Shown here one piece after another: positions 44,382-54,539 of a DNA stretch of 64,000 nt. The notes below the pieces were generated by a model that was not told the origin of the DNA, did no database searches, and saw only the letters and a list, made by a program, of their open reading frames with translations. Position 1 is the stretch's first letter. Every line of letters begins with the position of its first letter. The stretch is from UBA9647 sp963739335. Lineage in GTDB: Bacteria > Bacteroidota > Ignavibacteria > UBA10030. The stretch is taken from assembly GCA_963739335.1 (NCBI GenBank), contig CAVUAC010000098.1, positions 1-64,000 on the forward strand, given 5' to 3'. The position numbers and the translations under genes were made by a program.

Positions 44382-46616
44382 ATGCTTATCAAATGTCGAA
44401 ATTGCGCAATTCTCGTCTTCCTTCTTCTGGCAGCGAGCGCCAGTCGGCTTCACGCCCAGGCATCAGATGTCTACGGCATCGTGACGGATAGCCTGACGAG
44501 GCAGCGCATTCCGTTTGCCAATATCAGTGTCGTCGGGACAACCAGGGGCGCAGCGGCCAACAACATCGGATTCTACTTCATTCCAAAACTGCCCTCCGGG
44601 ACATTTGAGATTACAGCGAGCTCGATCGGATATATCAAGTCGACCAAGACCGTGATGATCAGAGAGGGAAAGCCCGCCGAGCTGAATTTCGAGCTCCCCC
44701 CTGTCCCGGTTCAGGAGCAGGAAGTCGTCGTGACTGCCCCCCGGAAGAACCTGGAGATAGAGATGAAGACGACAAGTGTTCACGTGCTTGAGCGGGCGGA
44801 GCTCAAACAAGTTCCGGTTGCCGGGCAACAGGATCTGCTCCAGTCGCTTAAGATCCTGCCTGGCATCGTTTCGACAAGCGACGTAAGCTCGAGGTTTTAT
44901 GTTAGGGGCGGAGCAGGCGACCAGAACCTGTTTATGTTTGATGGGATAAGGATCTACTATCCTTTCCACGCACTGGGCATCTACAGCGTTTTTAGTCCCG
45001 AGGTGGTGGACAATGTGGAAGTCTATACCGGCGCCTTCCCGCCGGGGTTCGGCGGCAAGCTCTCTTCTGTCGTGAACATTGCGACACGCGACGGTCGAGC
45101 CGACAGGATCGCAGCCCGCGCAAACGGGAATTTCTTGTCATCGGAGTTTGGGCTTGAAGGACCGGCAATCTCCAAGTCTACATTCCTCATCGACGCAAGA
45201 AAATCCATATCCTCGCGGACGTTCGGTAACATCGTGGGCCAGGATGTTCCTCTGTCGTTCTACGATGCGACGGTAAAAATCGCGACTCAGCCGGGAGGCG
45301 TGCAGAAGTTCGACGTCACCTTCCTGACAAGCGGTGACAACCTGAACTCCCGCAGTCCCTCCGAACCTAATTACTCGTGGCGAAACAACGGGGTGGCCCT
45401 ATCAGGGTCGGGGCTGCCGAGCAATCGGATGTTTGTCAACTGGCTTGTCTACATCAGCAGTTACCATGCCAATCGAGACGCGACTCCTTCAGGTTCGATC
45501 ACTTCAGCTTCCACCTTCGTCAAGGAACAAGGGCTTCGCGCGAACGCTACGATCTACACAGGTCCGGAGGATCTGTACTATTTCGGGTTTGATTTTGGAT
45601 TTCCATCGCTGGACTATTCGTTCACGAACAGACAGGGCCTTCAACAGGATCTCCAGAGCTCGTTGCTCGAAGTGTCGGCATGGGCCCGGTACTCGACGAC
45701 GATGGGACCGCTCTCGATTGACGGCGGGCTCCACGTTGAAATAGGCGCAATGTTCGATGGGGCATCTCCCTCCCGCGAGATACAACCAAGGCTCAATCTC
45801 AGCTATCTCCTCACGGGGACTTGGAGGGCAAAAGCGTCCATTGGTCGGTTCTCTCAGAGAATGCTGACCGTTGGGAATGAAGATGACGTGATTTCGATAT
45901 TCGATGCTTGGATCGCCGTGCCCAAGAGCATGCAGCCTGAACAGGCGGATCACTTTGTCCTGGGCCTCAGCGGCAATCTCACGGAGCAGGCAACCATGAA
46001 TCTCGAAACGTACTACAAGAAGTACAGCTCACTCGTCGTCTACAACCGGGACAAGATCGATGCGAGCGATCCCGATTACATTCAGGGAAGCGGTGATTCC
46101 TACGGCGCAGAGTTGACGCTGCGATCACATTCTACGCTGGTAGATCTTTATGGGACGTACTCACTTGCCTTTGCGAAGATCAACAATGGCGGGTTTGTCT
46201 ACTATCCCCGCTATGACCGCCGACATCATGTCAATTTGATGGCAATCCTTCATCTGGTGCGGGGATTAAGCACGACGGCCAGGTGGGAATACGGTTCGGG
46301 CTTTCCGTTCTCGCAGACGGTGGGATACTTCGATCGGTTGATGCTTGATAACGCCTTGCCGGGTCAGTTCGAAACCGAGACAGGGTCACCGTATATCATG
46401 CTGGGACCGAAGAACGCGGCCCGGTTGCCGGCCTATCACCGGCTTGACATGAGCATTGCATATAACCTGAGGCTCATCGGCCTCGACATCATTGCTGGCG
46501 TCGATCTGTTGAACGTCTACAACAACAAGAACATTTTCTACTTTGACAGGAAGACCGGCCAGCGCGTGAACATGCTCGCGTTTTTCCCTTCCGCGACGCT
46601 GACGGTGGCGTACTGA
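44382..46616 (+). CDS. TonB-dependent receptor linked to the DUF4249 lipoproteins
   Basis: The ATG at 44382 opens a signal peptide ending LHAQA. A carboxypeptidase-regulatory-like domain (residues about 24-110: SDVYGIVTDSLTRQRIPFAN, SGTFEITASSIGYIKSTKTV) is followed by a plug (about 125-240: LLQSLKILPGIVSTSDVSSR, FYVRGGAGDQNLFMFDGIRIYYPFH, SVFSPEVVDNVEVYTGAFPPGFGGKLSSVVNI) and a barrel of about 500 residues ending ATLTVAY with a C-terminal aromatic. At 744 residues it is smaller than the 34.6-kb receptor and of a different subclass. Its location behind four lipoprotein genes makes one uptake unit; the substrate is unknown. Confidence 0.9.
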   Translation: MLIKCRNCAILVFLLLAASASRLHAQASDVYGIVTDSLTRQRIPFANISVVGTTRGAAANNIGFYFIPKLPSGTFEITASSIGYIKSTKTVMIREGKPAELNFELPPVPVQEQEVVVTAPRKNLEIEMKTTSVHVLERAELKQVPVAGQQDLLQSLKILPGIVSTSDVSSRFYVRGGAGDQNLFMFDGIRIYYPFHALGIYSVFSPEVVDNVEVYTGAFPPGFGGKLSSVVNIATRDGRADRIAARANGNFLSSEFGLEGPAISKSTFLIDARKSISSRTFGNIVGQDVPLSFYDATVKIATQPGGVQKFDVTFLTSGDNLNSRSPSEPNYSWRNNGVALSGSGLPSNRMFVNWLVYISSYHANRDATPSGSITSASTFVKEQGLRANATIYTGPEDLYYFGFDFGFPSLDYSFTNRQGLQQDLQSSLLEVSAWARYSTTMGPLSIDGGLHVEIGAMFDGASPSREIQPRLNLSYLLTGTWRAKASIGRFSQRMLTVGNEDDVISIFDAWIAVPKSMQPEQADHFVLGLSGNLTEQATMNLETYYKKYSSLVVYNRDKIDASDPDYIQGSGDSYGAELTLRSHSTLVDLYGTYSLAFAKINNGGFVYYPRYDRRHHVNLMAILHLVRGLSTTARWEYGSGFPFSQTVGYFDRLMLDNALPGQFETETGSPYIMLGPKNAARLPAYHRLDMSIAYNLRLIGLDIIAGVDLLNVYNNKNIFYFDRKTGQRVNMLAFFPSATLTVAY

Positions 46617-46691
46617 GGAAGGACAAGTGTAGGGGGAAACTTACGGGTTGCTCGTGTTGTGACGTTACATGCAACGTCACAACGAGGTCTC

Positions 46692-48891
46692 TCACTTCAA
46701 CAGCACCATCTTCTTTGTATCGACAAAACCCTGTGCTGAGCCTGTCGAAGCATTCTCTGCCCTCAGGCGGTAGAAGTACACGCCACTCGGCAGCGCTGAT
46801 GCATCCCACCTCACAGGTGTACTTCCCGGGCTTGAGCTCTTGATTCAGAAGCGATGCGACTTCTCGGCCAAGGATATCAAATATCCTCAGCGTGATGAAT
46901 CCAAGATCCGAAATCCGCATTTCGAAATTCGTGGTTTGGTTGAACGGGTTGGGATAGTTTTGTGACAGAGAGAACTGAGTTGGCATCACAGATCCTTCTC
47001 CTTCACGCACCGCTACGACTGATCCGAGCTGCGTTGTGCTGAGAATCGTCCCTCCCTCGCCTACGATGGTCCAGTTCTTTGTGTCGGTAAAGGAGAGCCC
47101 GTAAAGAGTCATGTTCGTTCCACCTGAGACAGTGGCCCACGATGCACCGCCATCACTCGTGCGCAGGATGGTCATGCTATCCCCCACCGCAATCCCCGTG
47201 TTGGCATCGGCGAGCCATACACCGCGCAACGCATTGAGTGTGCCGCTTGGCTGCTTGCTCCACGTTGAGCCAGCGTCGGTCGTCCGGATAATTGAACCGT
47301 CGCCCCCAACGGCCACTGCGAGACTGGCTGAGCCGTAGGATACTGCATAAAGAGGGGCTCCCGTGCCGCTCTGCCCCGGACTCCACGTGTTTCCCCCATT
47401 CGCTGTTCGGAGAACGACGCCACCATCTCCCACCGCGATTGCCCTCGTGTCGTCAATAGAAGAAACACCCAAAAGCCAGCCAGATCCAAGAGAAGGCACA
47501 GAACCCCAGGTTTTCCCCCCATCTGTCGTACGATACATCACCTGCAGTGGCGGACCAGGAGCATAGAAATCCAGCTTGCCCACAATCCATCCCGATTTCG
47601 AACTGCCAAACGTCACCCCGGACAGCCAATAGTGCCCAAGGAGATTTGGAGGAAGTGTCTCGTCGGCCCAGGTCGAGCCCGCGTCCGTCGTCCGAAGGAT
47701 CGTCCCCTCCATGCCAACGGCGATTCCAGTGTTTGCATCGGCGAAGGAGATTCCCTGCAAGTGAATTGTTGTACCACTCGGCTGAGTATTCCACGATGCT
47801 CCTCCGTCATCAGTCCGGAGAATCACACCTCCATATCCAACGATGATTCCATGGAGAGCGTCGGTGAACTGCACGCCATACAACGGAAGCCTTATGCCCG
47901 GTGTCTGAAGCGCCCATGTCGCCCCACCGTCCGTCGTGCGATACACCGCGCCATAGGACCCCACGATTGTCCCTACGTCGGCGTTTGTGAACGATATCCC
48001 AGCAAACCAGGACTCGGTGCCACCAGCTTGAAGTCCCCAGGTTGCACCCCCGTCAGTCGTCCGAAAGATAATGCCGCTCTCGCCGACGATCGTTCCCGTC
48101 TTTGCGTCAGAGAACGAGACAGCATTCAGCCGCGTCACCGTACCGCTTGGCTGAGATGTCCAGGTGACGCCTCCATCCGTCGTCCGTATGATCGTCCCTC
48201 CATCTCCCACAACCGTCCCGTTGTTCGCATCCGGGAACGACGAACCATAAAACGTAATCCCTGCATACTCAGGCGGGATAACACGCAGACTCCAGATCGC
48301 CCCGCCGTTCGTCGTGCGAAGAACTTTTCCGGAAGACCCCGCGATCGATCCATTCGTGGCACTGGTGAATGACACTGAATTCAACGAACTTCGTGATGTG
48401 CCGAACTGCACAGTCCAGTTCTGACCACCATCGGTCGTACGGAGGATCGTTCCACCTTCACCCACGATTGTCCCCGTACTGTTGCTTACAAACGCGGCAC
48501 CACGGAGCGAATACTTTGTCCCACCGAGCAGCGTCCAGTCGATTCCTGTAAGTAACGCCCAGCTCGAGCCGCCATCCGTCGTCCGCATAACGGTGCCCGT
48601 GTCGCCAACAACGACACCCGTATGCGCATCGATGAACGCAAGTCCATACAGGTTCGTCGTGACACCGGTCGATTGGACATCCCAGGATGTACCACCATCT
48701 ATGCTTCTGAGCACCGTCCCCTGGTCACCGACGGCAACAGTCAAGTTGGTGCTTATTGTTTGTACCGCTCTAAGGTGATTGCCTCGCGGAAGCGGATTTT
48801 GCCAGAACCACGATTGCTGGGTCAGAGCGCCATCTGGCAGGAAGACTAGACTGGCAACAAGGAAACCGATTAGGAGAGCAGACCTCTTCAT
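46692..48891 (-). CDS. Secreted Ycf48/BNR-like beta-propeller protein with T9SS tail (frameshifted at the tail), copy 1
   Basis: The ATG at 48889-48891 opens a signal ending ALTQQ. More than ten repeats of the form TVLRTTDGGxxW make a long beta-propeller similar to Ycf48-like/sialidase-BNR proteins. Near the C-terminus FSLSQNYPNPFNQTTNFEMR and FDILGREVASLL mark the T9SS sorting domain. After KPGKYT the frame goes wrong; dropping one base near 46815 restores VRWDASALPSGVYFYRL and a normal end FVDTKKMVLLK at 46692-46694. Without the correction the frame runs on to 46489 across the end of the receptor gene. It should be exported and anchored or released by T9SS. It follows copy 2 by 39 bases. 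Confidence 0.8.
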
Positions 48892-48930
48892 GTTGTTACA
48901 AAAGAGAGCGAATGCGCATCGTGCAATTCC

Positions 48931-51193
48931 TTACTTCATCAACACCATCTTCTTCGTGTCAACAAAACCGCCCGCCGTCAAGCGGTAGAAGTAAACGCCG
49001 CTCGGGAACGCTGATCCATCCCATCGTACAGTGTATTTTCCAGGCTTCAGTTTTTCATTCACAAGCGTCGCGACTTCTCTTCCTAGAATGTCGAACATCG
49101 CTAGTTTCACAAATTCTCCGCCGGAGGCGGATCCGCCTTTGGCGGAGAAATTGCCAATTCCCGCCTGGCGGGCGGGCAGGCGAAAGTCGAAATTCGTGGT
49201 TGGATTGAACGGATTTGGATAGTTCTGCGACAGCGAGAACTGAGTCGGCATCACAGATCCTTCGCCCTCATGAACAGCTACGATTGAGCCAGGTCGCGCG
49301 GTGCTCAGAATCGTTCCCCCCTCCCCTACGATGCACCCATTCGTTGGATCAGTAAACGAGACTCCGTAAAGAGTGGTGTACATTTCCACCCGAGATAGGA
49401 ACCCATGTCGAACCGCCATCACTGGTACGGAGTATAGTCATACTATCCCCCACTGCAATCCCCGTGTTGGCATCGGCAACGCAAACGCCACGCAGGGTCT
49501 TTGTCGTTCCGCTGACTTGCCTGGCCCAAGTCGACCCTCCGTTGGTCGTTCGAAGGATCACCCCCGAGTCGCCTGCAACGATCCCTCTGCTGGTATCAAT
49601 AAAGGACACCGCGAGCAACCGGACGCTTGTCAGGGGCACTACCCCGTACTCGCTCGGCCATATCCCCGCTTGTGGAATCCACTCCTGACCTCCATCCGAC
49701 GAACGGAGAATCGCTCCGCTGTCTCCTACAGCGAATGCCATGTTCGCATCGCAGAAGGCCACTGCATAGAACCACCGATCCTTCTTTGCGAACGCTGAAC
49801 GAGCCCACCCCGCTCCACCGTTGTTTGTCCGAAGGACAATGGACCAAGTCTCGGTGTACTCTGGGCTGATCATGGTATCACGTTTCCCAACAATTATACC
49901 ATTTCTCGAATTCCCATATGAGATTCCCGAGAACCACAAGACGGCTCCCGTCGTCTTGATAGTCTGGTTTGACCATGTTGTTCCGCCGTTTGTCGTGCGC
50001 AGGATGGTGTTGTTCCAGCCCACAGCGCTTGCTGTGTTCACATCGGCAAACGCGATACCCTGGAGCTCGGTTGTTACTCCGCTCACCTGTGGGGACCACG
50101 TGCCGCCGCCGTTGGTCGAGCGAAGTATTGTACCATTGTAGCCTACGGCAGTTCCGGACATCGCGTCGGTAAACTGCACTGCGTGGAGTGGGATTCTGTT
50201 GCCCGGCGTTTGAAGTGCCCACGTTGCTCCACCATCCGTCGTGCGATACACCACACCATAAGACCCAACGATCGTACCCACGCTGGCGTTTGTAAACGAT
50301 ATCCCAGTGAACCAAGACTCGGTCCCACCGGGCTGCAGAATCCAATTTGCACCGCCGTCTGTCGTTCGAAAGATAATGCCGCTCTCGCCGACGATCGTTC
50401 CCGTCTTTGCATCAGAGAACGAGACAGCATTTAGGCGCGTCACCGTCCCGCTTGGCTGGGATGTCCAAGCAATACCCCCATCAGTCGTTCGCAGAATTGT
50501 CCCGAGATCTCCCACGACTGTGCCATTGTTTGCATCCGGAAACGAGGAACCATAGAACGTGATGCCCGTGAACTCGGGCGGGTTTCGCCGACTCCAGCTT
50601 GCCCCGCCGTTCGTCGTGCGAAGAACTGTTCCGGAAGATCCAGCGATCGATCCATTCGTAGCGCTCGTGAATGAAACTGCATTCAAGGAATTCTGTCCCG
50701 TCCCAAACTGCTGAGTCCAACTCTGGCCGCCATCGGTCGTCCGGAGGATCGTTCCGCCATCTCCCACGATCGTTCCAGTAGTGGAGCTTATAAAAGCCGC
50801 GCCGGAAAGGTGATACTTGATGCCGCCATGCTGCGTCCAGTCGATTCCTGTGAGCAATGTCCAGGTTGACCCACCGTCTGTCGTTCGCAAGACGGTGCCA
50901 GTGTCACCAACAACGACGCCCGTATAAGCATCGATGAACGCAAGTCCACACAGGTTCGTCGGGACACCGGTCGATTGGACAATCCAGGATGCACCACCAT
51001 CTGTGCTTCTGAGCACCGTCCCCTGGTCACCGACGGCAACAGTCAAGTTGATGCTAATTGTTTGTACAGCTCTCAGGTGATTGCCCCGCGGCAGCGGATT
51101 CTGCCAGAACCACGTTTGCTGGGCAAAGCAACAGTCCGCCACAAGGAGAATCCAGCTAAACAACAATGCTAACAAAAGAGCAATTCGCTTCAC
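48931..51193 (-). CDS. Secreted Ycf48/BNR-like beta-propeller protein with T9SS tail (frameshift near 49390), copy 2
   Basis: The frame from 51193 carries a signal (ending CCFAQQ) and the same propeller repeats as its neighbour (TVLRSTDGGASW, GGTILRTTDGGQSW and so on). It stops at 49349 after ILRTSDGGSTWVPISGG. The next frame takes over from MYTTLYGVSFTDPTNG and contains SQNYPNPFNPTTNFDFRLP, FDILGREVATLVNEKLKPG, WDGSAFPSGVYFYRLTAGG and the end VDTKKMVLMK, a complete T9SS tail. One extra base near 49390-49393 separates them. The tail holds an in-frame insert of palindromic sequence (49114-49182) lacking in copy 1. It is 11 bases after the lipoprotein at 51.2 kb. Confidence 0.75.
49114..49182. 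repeat. Palindromic element inside T9SS tail coding sequence
   Basis: TTCTCCGCCGGAGGCGGATC leading to CCGCC...GGCGGAGAA at 49114-49149 is a near-perfect palindrome, followed by CCCGCC...GGCGGG at about 49160-49176. It encodes about 20 residues (ARQAGIGNFSAKGGSASGGEF-like) between the strands of the sorting domain, where the neighbouring paralogue has a few residues only. It is in frame and does not stop translation. Confidence 0.6.
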
Positions 51194-51204
51194 CAGACCA
51201 CCCT

Positions 51205-52308
51205 CTAGTAACGCATCGTGATCGAAATTCTCGGACGGAGTTGCGTGGATCGTCTCGAATAGAAAGACACATATGCAAAGCCGCCACCCTGAATGACGAT
51301 GCCGCAGTTCAGGCCTGTTGCTCTGAAATCTGCCAGCAACTTGTTAAAACCGTCTGTTCGAAGCACTGAACAGTAGGTCATGGAATAGTTGCCTGCGACA
51401 CCAAAAGTCAGAAGCGATCCGATGGCAGGTTGCTTGTTGAACGTTGTCGTGGCGTTCCACAATGATGTCAATGAATATGTTTGGAAGGTGAACGGAGCAT
51501 ATGGAGCAGTTGTGTATATCTGGAGGTTTGCATCGACAACAGAGACACGGCTATCCGTCAACAAGGCGGGAAAATCGAACCGCAAGTAGATATTTCTCTG
51601 ATTGTGATTGTAGGTCAGGTGCGCCAGGCTGTCATAGCCGTTGGGGCTCAGGGTAAGCAGAACAGAACTTCCAAAGTTGAAGGTTGGAGCACCCTCATCG
51701 ACATAACAATCCAGGGTCGTTGTTCCTTGAATGGTGGAATCCCTCCGCAGAAGGACGTCAAGCTGTTGGTTAGATGCGTTCAGTGTCAGCGCCGTCTTGT
51801 ATGCATTGTAGATCGGATGAGTCACATAAAGAGTATCCGTCCCATGAGGGATATCGGATAGCTGATATTGTCCGGATGCATCGGAATATCCAACGATGCC
51901 ATCTATCGTCAGCTTTGCCGAACTGATCGGGCCATCAAGAGCGTTCGTCACGCGCCCAGTCAAGGCAGTACCGTTGAACGTCAGGAAAACATAGTATCGT
52001 GTATCACTTCTGACGTCGATCGATTGAGAAAGATCCTCGCAGTTGCTTTTCTGCGCAGTAATAATCTGAGTTCCCTCAGGAACCCCGCGGAATTCATACG
52101 AGCCATCCGATCCGGAGACAGTGCTCATCCCGGCGCATTTGAGTGTGACCCCCGGAAGCGGGTCCACTGAGGCAACTAAATATGTCCTGCCGTACACACG
52201 CCAAGTCCCGTTGCTAGCCTGGTTGGGCGAGTTGCTTGTGCACCCGGTCAAAGCCAGAGCAAGGCTTGTGCATGCGAAAAGAAACAATGATATGCGTCGG
52301 CTTCTCAT
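51205..52308 (-). CDS. Lipoprotein with carboxypeptidase-regulatory repeats and DNRLRE-like domain, copy 1
   Basis: The ATG at 52306-52308 opens a signal with lipobox ALTGC; an earlier in-frame start at 52338 is less likely. Two carboxypeptidase-regulatory-like beta-sandwich repeats follow: residues about 35-105 (VDPLPGVTLKCAGMSTVSGS, YEFRGVPEGTQI) and 110-170 (GRVTNALDGPISSAKLTIDG, ASGQYQLSDIPHGTDTLYV). The C-terminal half (about 190-365) shows the DNRLRE-type pattern: RNIYLRFDFPALL, VVDANLQIYTT, LTSLWNATTTFNKQPAIG and a final RPRISITMRY. It is probably a surface carbohydrate- or matrix-binding lipoprotein. It leads an apparent unit with the two propeller proteins and has the promoter at 52391-52420. 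Confidence 0.7.
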   Translation of the reverse strand: MRSRRISLFLFACTSLALALTGCTSNSPNQASNGTWRVYGRTYLVASVDPLPGVTLKCAGMSTVSGSDGSYEFRGVPEGTQIITAQKSNCEDLSQSIDVRSDTRYYVFLTFNGTALTGRVTNALDGPISSAKLTIDGIVGYSDASGQYQLSDIPHGTDTLYVTHPIYNAYKTALTLNASNQQLDVLLRRDSTIQGTTTLDCYVDEGAPTFNFGSSVLLTLSPNGYDSLAHLTYNHNQRNIYLRFDFPALLTDSRVSVVDANLQIYTTAPYAPFTFQTYSLTSLWNATTTFNKQPAIGSLLTFGVAGNYSMTYCSVLRTDGFNKLLADFRATGLNCGIVIQGGGFAYVSFYSRRSTQLRPRISITMRY

Positions 52309-52390
52309 CTTCTTTTCTGCGCGCCCGAAGATGAACACAAGTCGGGTCGGCCGTAAAACAACGCTGGTCGTGACAACTCCTGTTGCCCAA

Positions 52391-52420
52391 GAAATATAGC
52401 CAATTCCAACGGAAAGTCAA
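52391..52420 (-). promoter_or_regulatory. Promoter of the copy-1 lipoprotein gene
   Basis: On the minus strand TTGACT, 16 bases, TATATT, then TC. The 30 bases are identical to those at 53911-53940 in front of the paralogous gene. Confidence 0.7.
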
Positions 52421-52719
52421 TCGGTAGGGATATAGCGAGAGCTACTTCCGGAAGGTATTTCTGAGGTTTTGGCTATTGTGGTCCTTAACTCGGAGCGGGC
52501 CCGACGGAGGACGTCGGAATGAAGTTAGCGGACCGGACCTGTCCGCCTCTTTCAAATTCGAGAAACGCACGCGGGCGGCCCGCCTCATCCTTGGCCTCGA
52601 TGAACTCGCTCAGGAAAAAAGAGCGAGACACCCTGAGCGCCTGCCCGCCCGACCGTTGGCAGCCTCATAATGGACGGGCGGATCTGGCTGACAAGATTTA
52701 TTAATAGAAGTGGCACTAG
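52421..52719. other. Spacer between the lipoprotein paralogues, no gene
   Basis: No gene is supported. The sequence is GC-rich with short inverted repeats (GGACCGGACCTGTCCGCC, CCTGCCCGCCCG...CGGGCGG) of the kinds seen near other repeats of this window. Confidence 0.45.
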
Positions 52720-53829
52720 CTAGTATCGCACCTTAAACGTAATTATTGGACGAAACTGAGATGAGTAAACGGAATAGAAACCAATCGGGGTCACCCTGCC
52801 ACCCTGCATTACGACACCGTAGATCATCCCATTTGCTCTATAGGCAGTGAGCAATTGATTGAAACCGTCCGTATCAAGCACGGTAAAGTAGTTGCGGAAC
52901 AGGCTGTCGCCAACTGTACCTGAATACACCGACGATCCAATGGCGGGTTGATTGTTAAACGTTAGCCGGCCATGGACCCAATAGGAAGTCACGGCAAACG
53001 TCTCGAAATGAGCTGGAGGATATGGACCATCCGTGCAGAACTGTAGACTTGCGTCTATGATGGAGACAACGCTGTTGTTGAGTATGGTCGGGAAGTCGAA
53101 ATCAACGTAGACATGACGAAGATTGCCGCTCGCGTACTGTCCCTGGTCATCGCGGTTCGAGCTGAGATACAGACGATCAAGTGGAAGAAGATAGACCTGG
53201 TTAGGCAATCCTTCATATACATACCTGGTAAAGTTGACTGTTCCCGAGATAAGGGAGTCTCTTTTTAGCGAAACGTCCAATTGCCTGAACGAAGTGGTGA
53301 GCGAGAGCGGAGTCTGATACGAGATGTATCTAGGATGAGAGACGTATAGAGTGTCCGTCACATGCGGGATATCTGGCAACGTATATTGTCCAGATGCATC
53401 GGTGTACGCAACGACTCCGTGCATGGCTACCTTCGCCGATGCGATCGGACCTTCAAGAGCGTTTGAGACACGTCCGTACACGGATGTTCCGTTGAATGTC
53501 AGGAAGATGAAATATCTCGTGTCGGACTTGATTTCAATTGATTGAGAGAAGTTATCGCAATTGCTTTTCTCTGCGGCTATGATTTGAGTCCCCTCAGGAA
53601 CCCCGCGGAATTCATAAGAACCATCGGAACCAGAGACGGTCGTCATTCCAGCACATTTGACTGTGACCCCTGGAAGCGGATCCACTGAGGCCACCAGGTA
53701 CGTCTTGCCATACAGTCGCCAGGTTGTCTCGCCTGCCTGACTGGGCGAGTTGTCTTTGCTGCACCCGGCTAATGCCAGAGCGAGGCAAGTGCTAGCGAGC
53801 AGAAACAATAATACTGGTCGGATTCTCAT
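52720..53829 (-). CDS. Lipoprotein with carboxypeptidase-regulatory repeats and DNRLRE-like domain, copy 2
   Basis: The start ATG 53827-53829 gives a signal with lipobox ALAGC; the frame is open to 53940 but crosses the promoter. It is clearly paralogous to copy 1 over its whole length: YGKTYLVASVDPLPGVTVKC, YEFRGVPEGTQIIAAEKSNC, GRVSNALEGPIASAKVAMHG, YTLPDIPHVTDTLYVSHP, HVYVDFDFPTILNNSVVSII and a C-terminal RPIITFKVRY. Two regulatory-like repeats precede a DNRLRE-like half. Similarity is highest in the first 100 residues and in the upstream promoter, so the duplication is fairly recent or kept by conversion. The role is unknown; surface binding is likely. Confidence 0.7.
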   Translation of the reverse strand: MRIRPVLLFLLASTCLALALAGCSKDNSPSQAGETTWRLYGKTYLVASVDPLPGVTVKCAGMTTVSGSDGSYEFRGVPEGTQIIAAEKSNCDNFSQSIEIKSDTRYFIFLTFNGTSVYGRVSNALEGPIASAKVAMHGVVAYTDASGQYTLPDIPHVTDTLYVSHPRYISYQTPLSLTTSFRQLDVSLKRDSLISGTVNFTRYVYEGLPNQVYLLPLDRLYLSSNRDDQGQYASGNLRHVYVDFDFPTILNNSVVSIIDASLQFCTDGPYPPAHFETFAVTSYWVHGRLTFNNQPAIGSSVYSGTVGDSLFRNYFTVLDTDGFNQLLTAYRANGMIYGVVMQGGRVTPIGFYSVYSSQFRPIITFKVRY

Positions 53830-53910
53830 TTTCCCTGTGCGCCGACGAGGCTGAATACAAATCGGGTGGATCGAAAGACGACCCTGGTCGTGATGAATCC
53901 CGATACGCAA

Positions 53911-53940
53911 GAAATATAGCCAATTCCAACGGAAAGTCAA
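53911..53940 (-). promoter_or_regulatory. Promoter of the copy-2 lipoprotein gene
   Basis: The same 30 bases as at 52391-52420: TTGACT, 16-base spacer, TATATT followed by TC on the minus strand. It lies about 80 bases upstream of the ATG. Confidence 0.7.
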
Positions 53941-54289
53941 TCGCTTGCCTCAGGCGGACACGAGCCGCCAAAAGAGCGTGTCTCTCCGGCGATGGAGGGA
54001 CGTGCTCCCGCAAGGGGCTAGCGCAGTCGAACGAGCGGAGGCTGGGCGCGCCGCTATCAAGAGGTATGAAGAGACGGACGGCCATGAAATCAGGACTGAC
54101 GCGGTGTCCTGGGTTGAGATGGAAATCTGGCCGGGGATGGCTATACCTTCTCAGGACCGCGCACAATCGCGCCACGTTGCGTTATATGCGGTTTCTTCAT
54201 GCCAGGGGTAGTCGGACATGGGTAGATAACAGAAAAGGCTTTCAGGCGCGCACAGAGGCATGAGGCTGCAAGGCGCGTGATCTTGTGTC

Positions 54290-54435
54290 TTGATTTAGCG
54301 GTTCGTATTGAGTATATTTGTTGTGAAATAAAGAACGCAACGTCGACAAAATCAAAATGAATTTATCACTCCTTCGAGAGTGATGAAGTGCCGAGTGTCC
54401 AAGGCGTCGAAGCCGCGTTCGCTTGGCACTTTTAC
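54290..54435 (+). ncRNA. Candidate small RNA with its own promoter and terminator
   Basis: TTGATT at 54290-54295, a 17-base spacer and TATATT at 54313-54318 followed by TG form a strong promoter; transcription should begin near 54325. The next ~105 bases hold no reading frame but fold well: a hairpin TCACTC-CTTCGA-GAGTGA at 54366-54383, then a longer stem with AAGTGCC (54386-54392) pairing GGCACTT (54425-54431), ending in TTTTACATTTT. This looks like a transcript of about 105-110 nt with an intrinsic terminator. No known RNA family is recognised. The stretch 53941-54289 in front of it has no gene that I can support. Confidence 0.4.
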
Positions 54436-54539
54436 ATTTTGGCGGGTAGTTACAAAATTGGTTACTTTGTGAGTGAGATTTGAGCGAAATTCAGCCTCAT
54501 TCACGGAAGGTAAGAGAACCATTTACTAGGAAACAATCT

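Noticed and set aside
53945..54211. Plus-strand frame of 88 codons
   Set aside because: It begins inside the promoter region of the minus-strand lipoprotein gene, is Arg-rich and has no recognisable feature.
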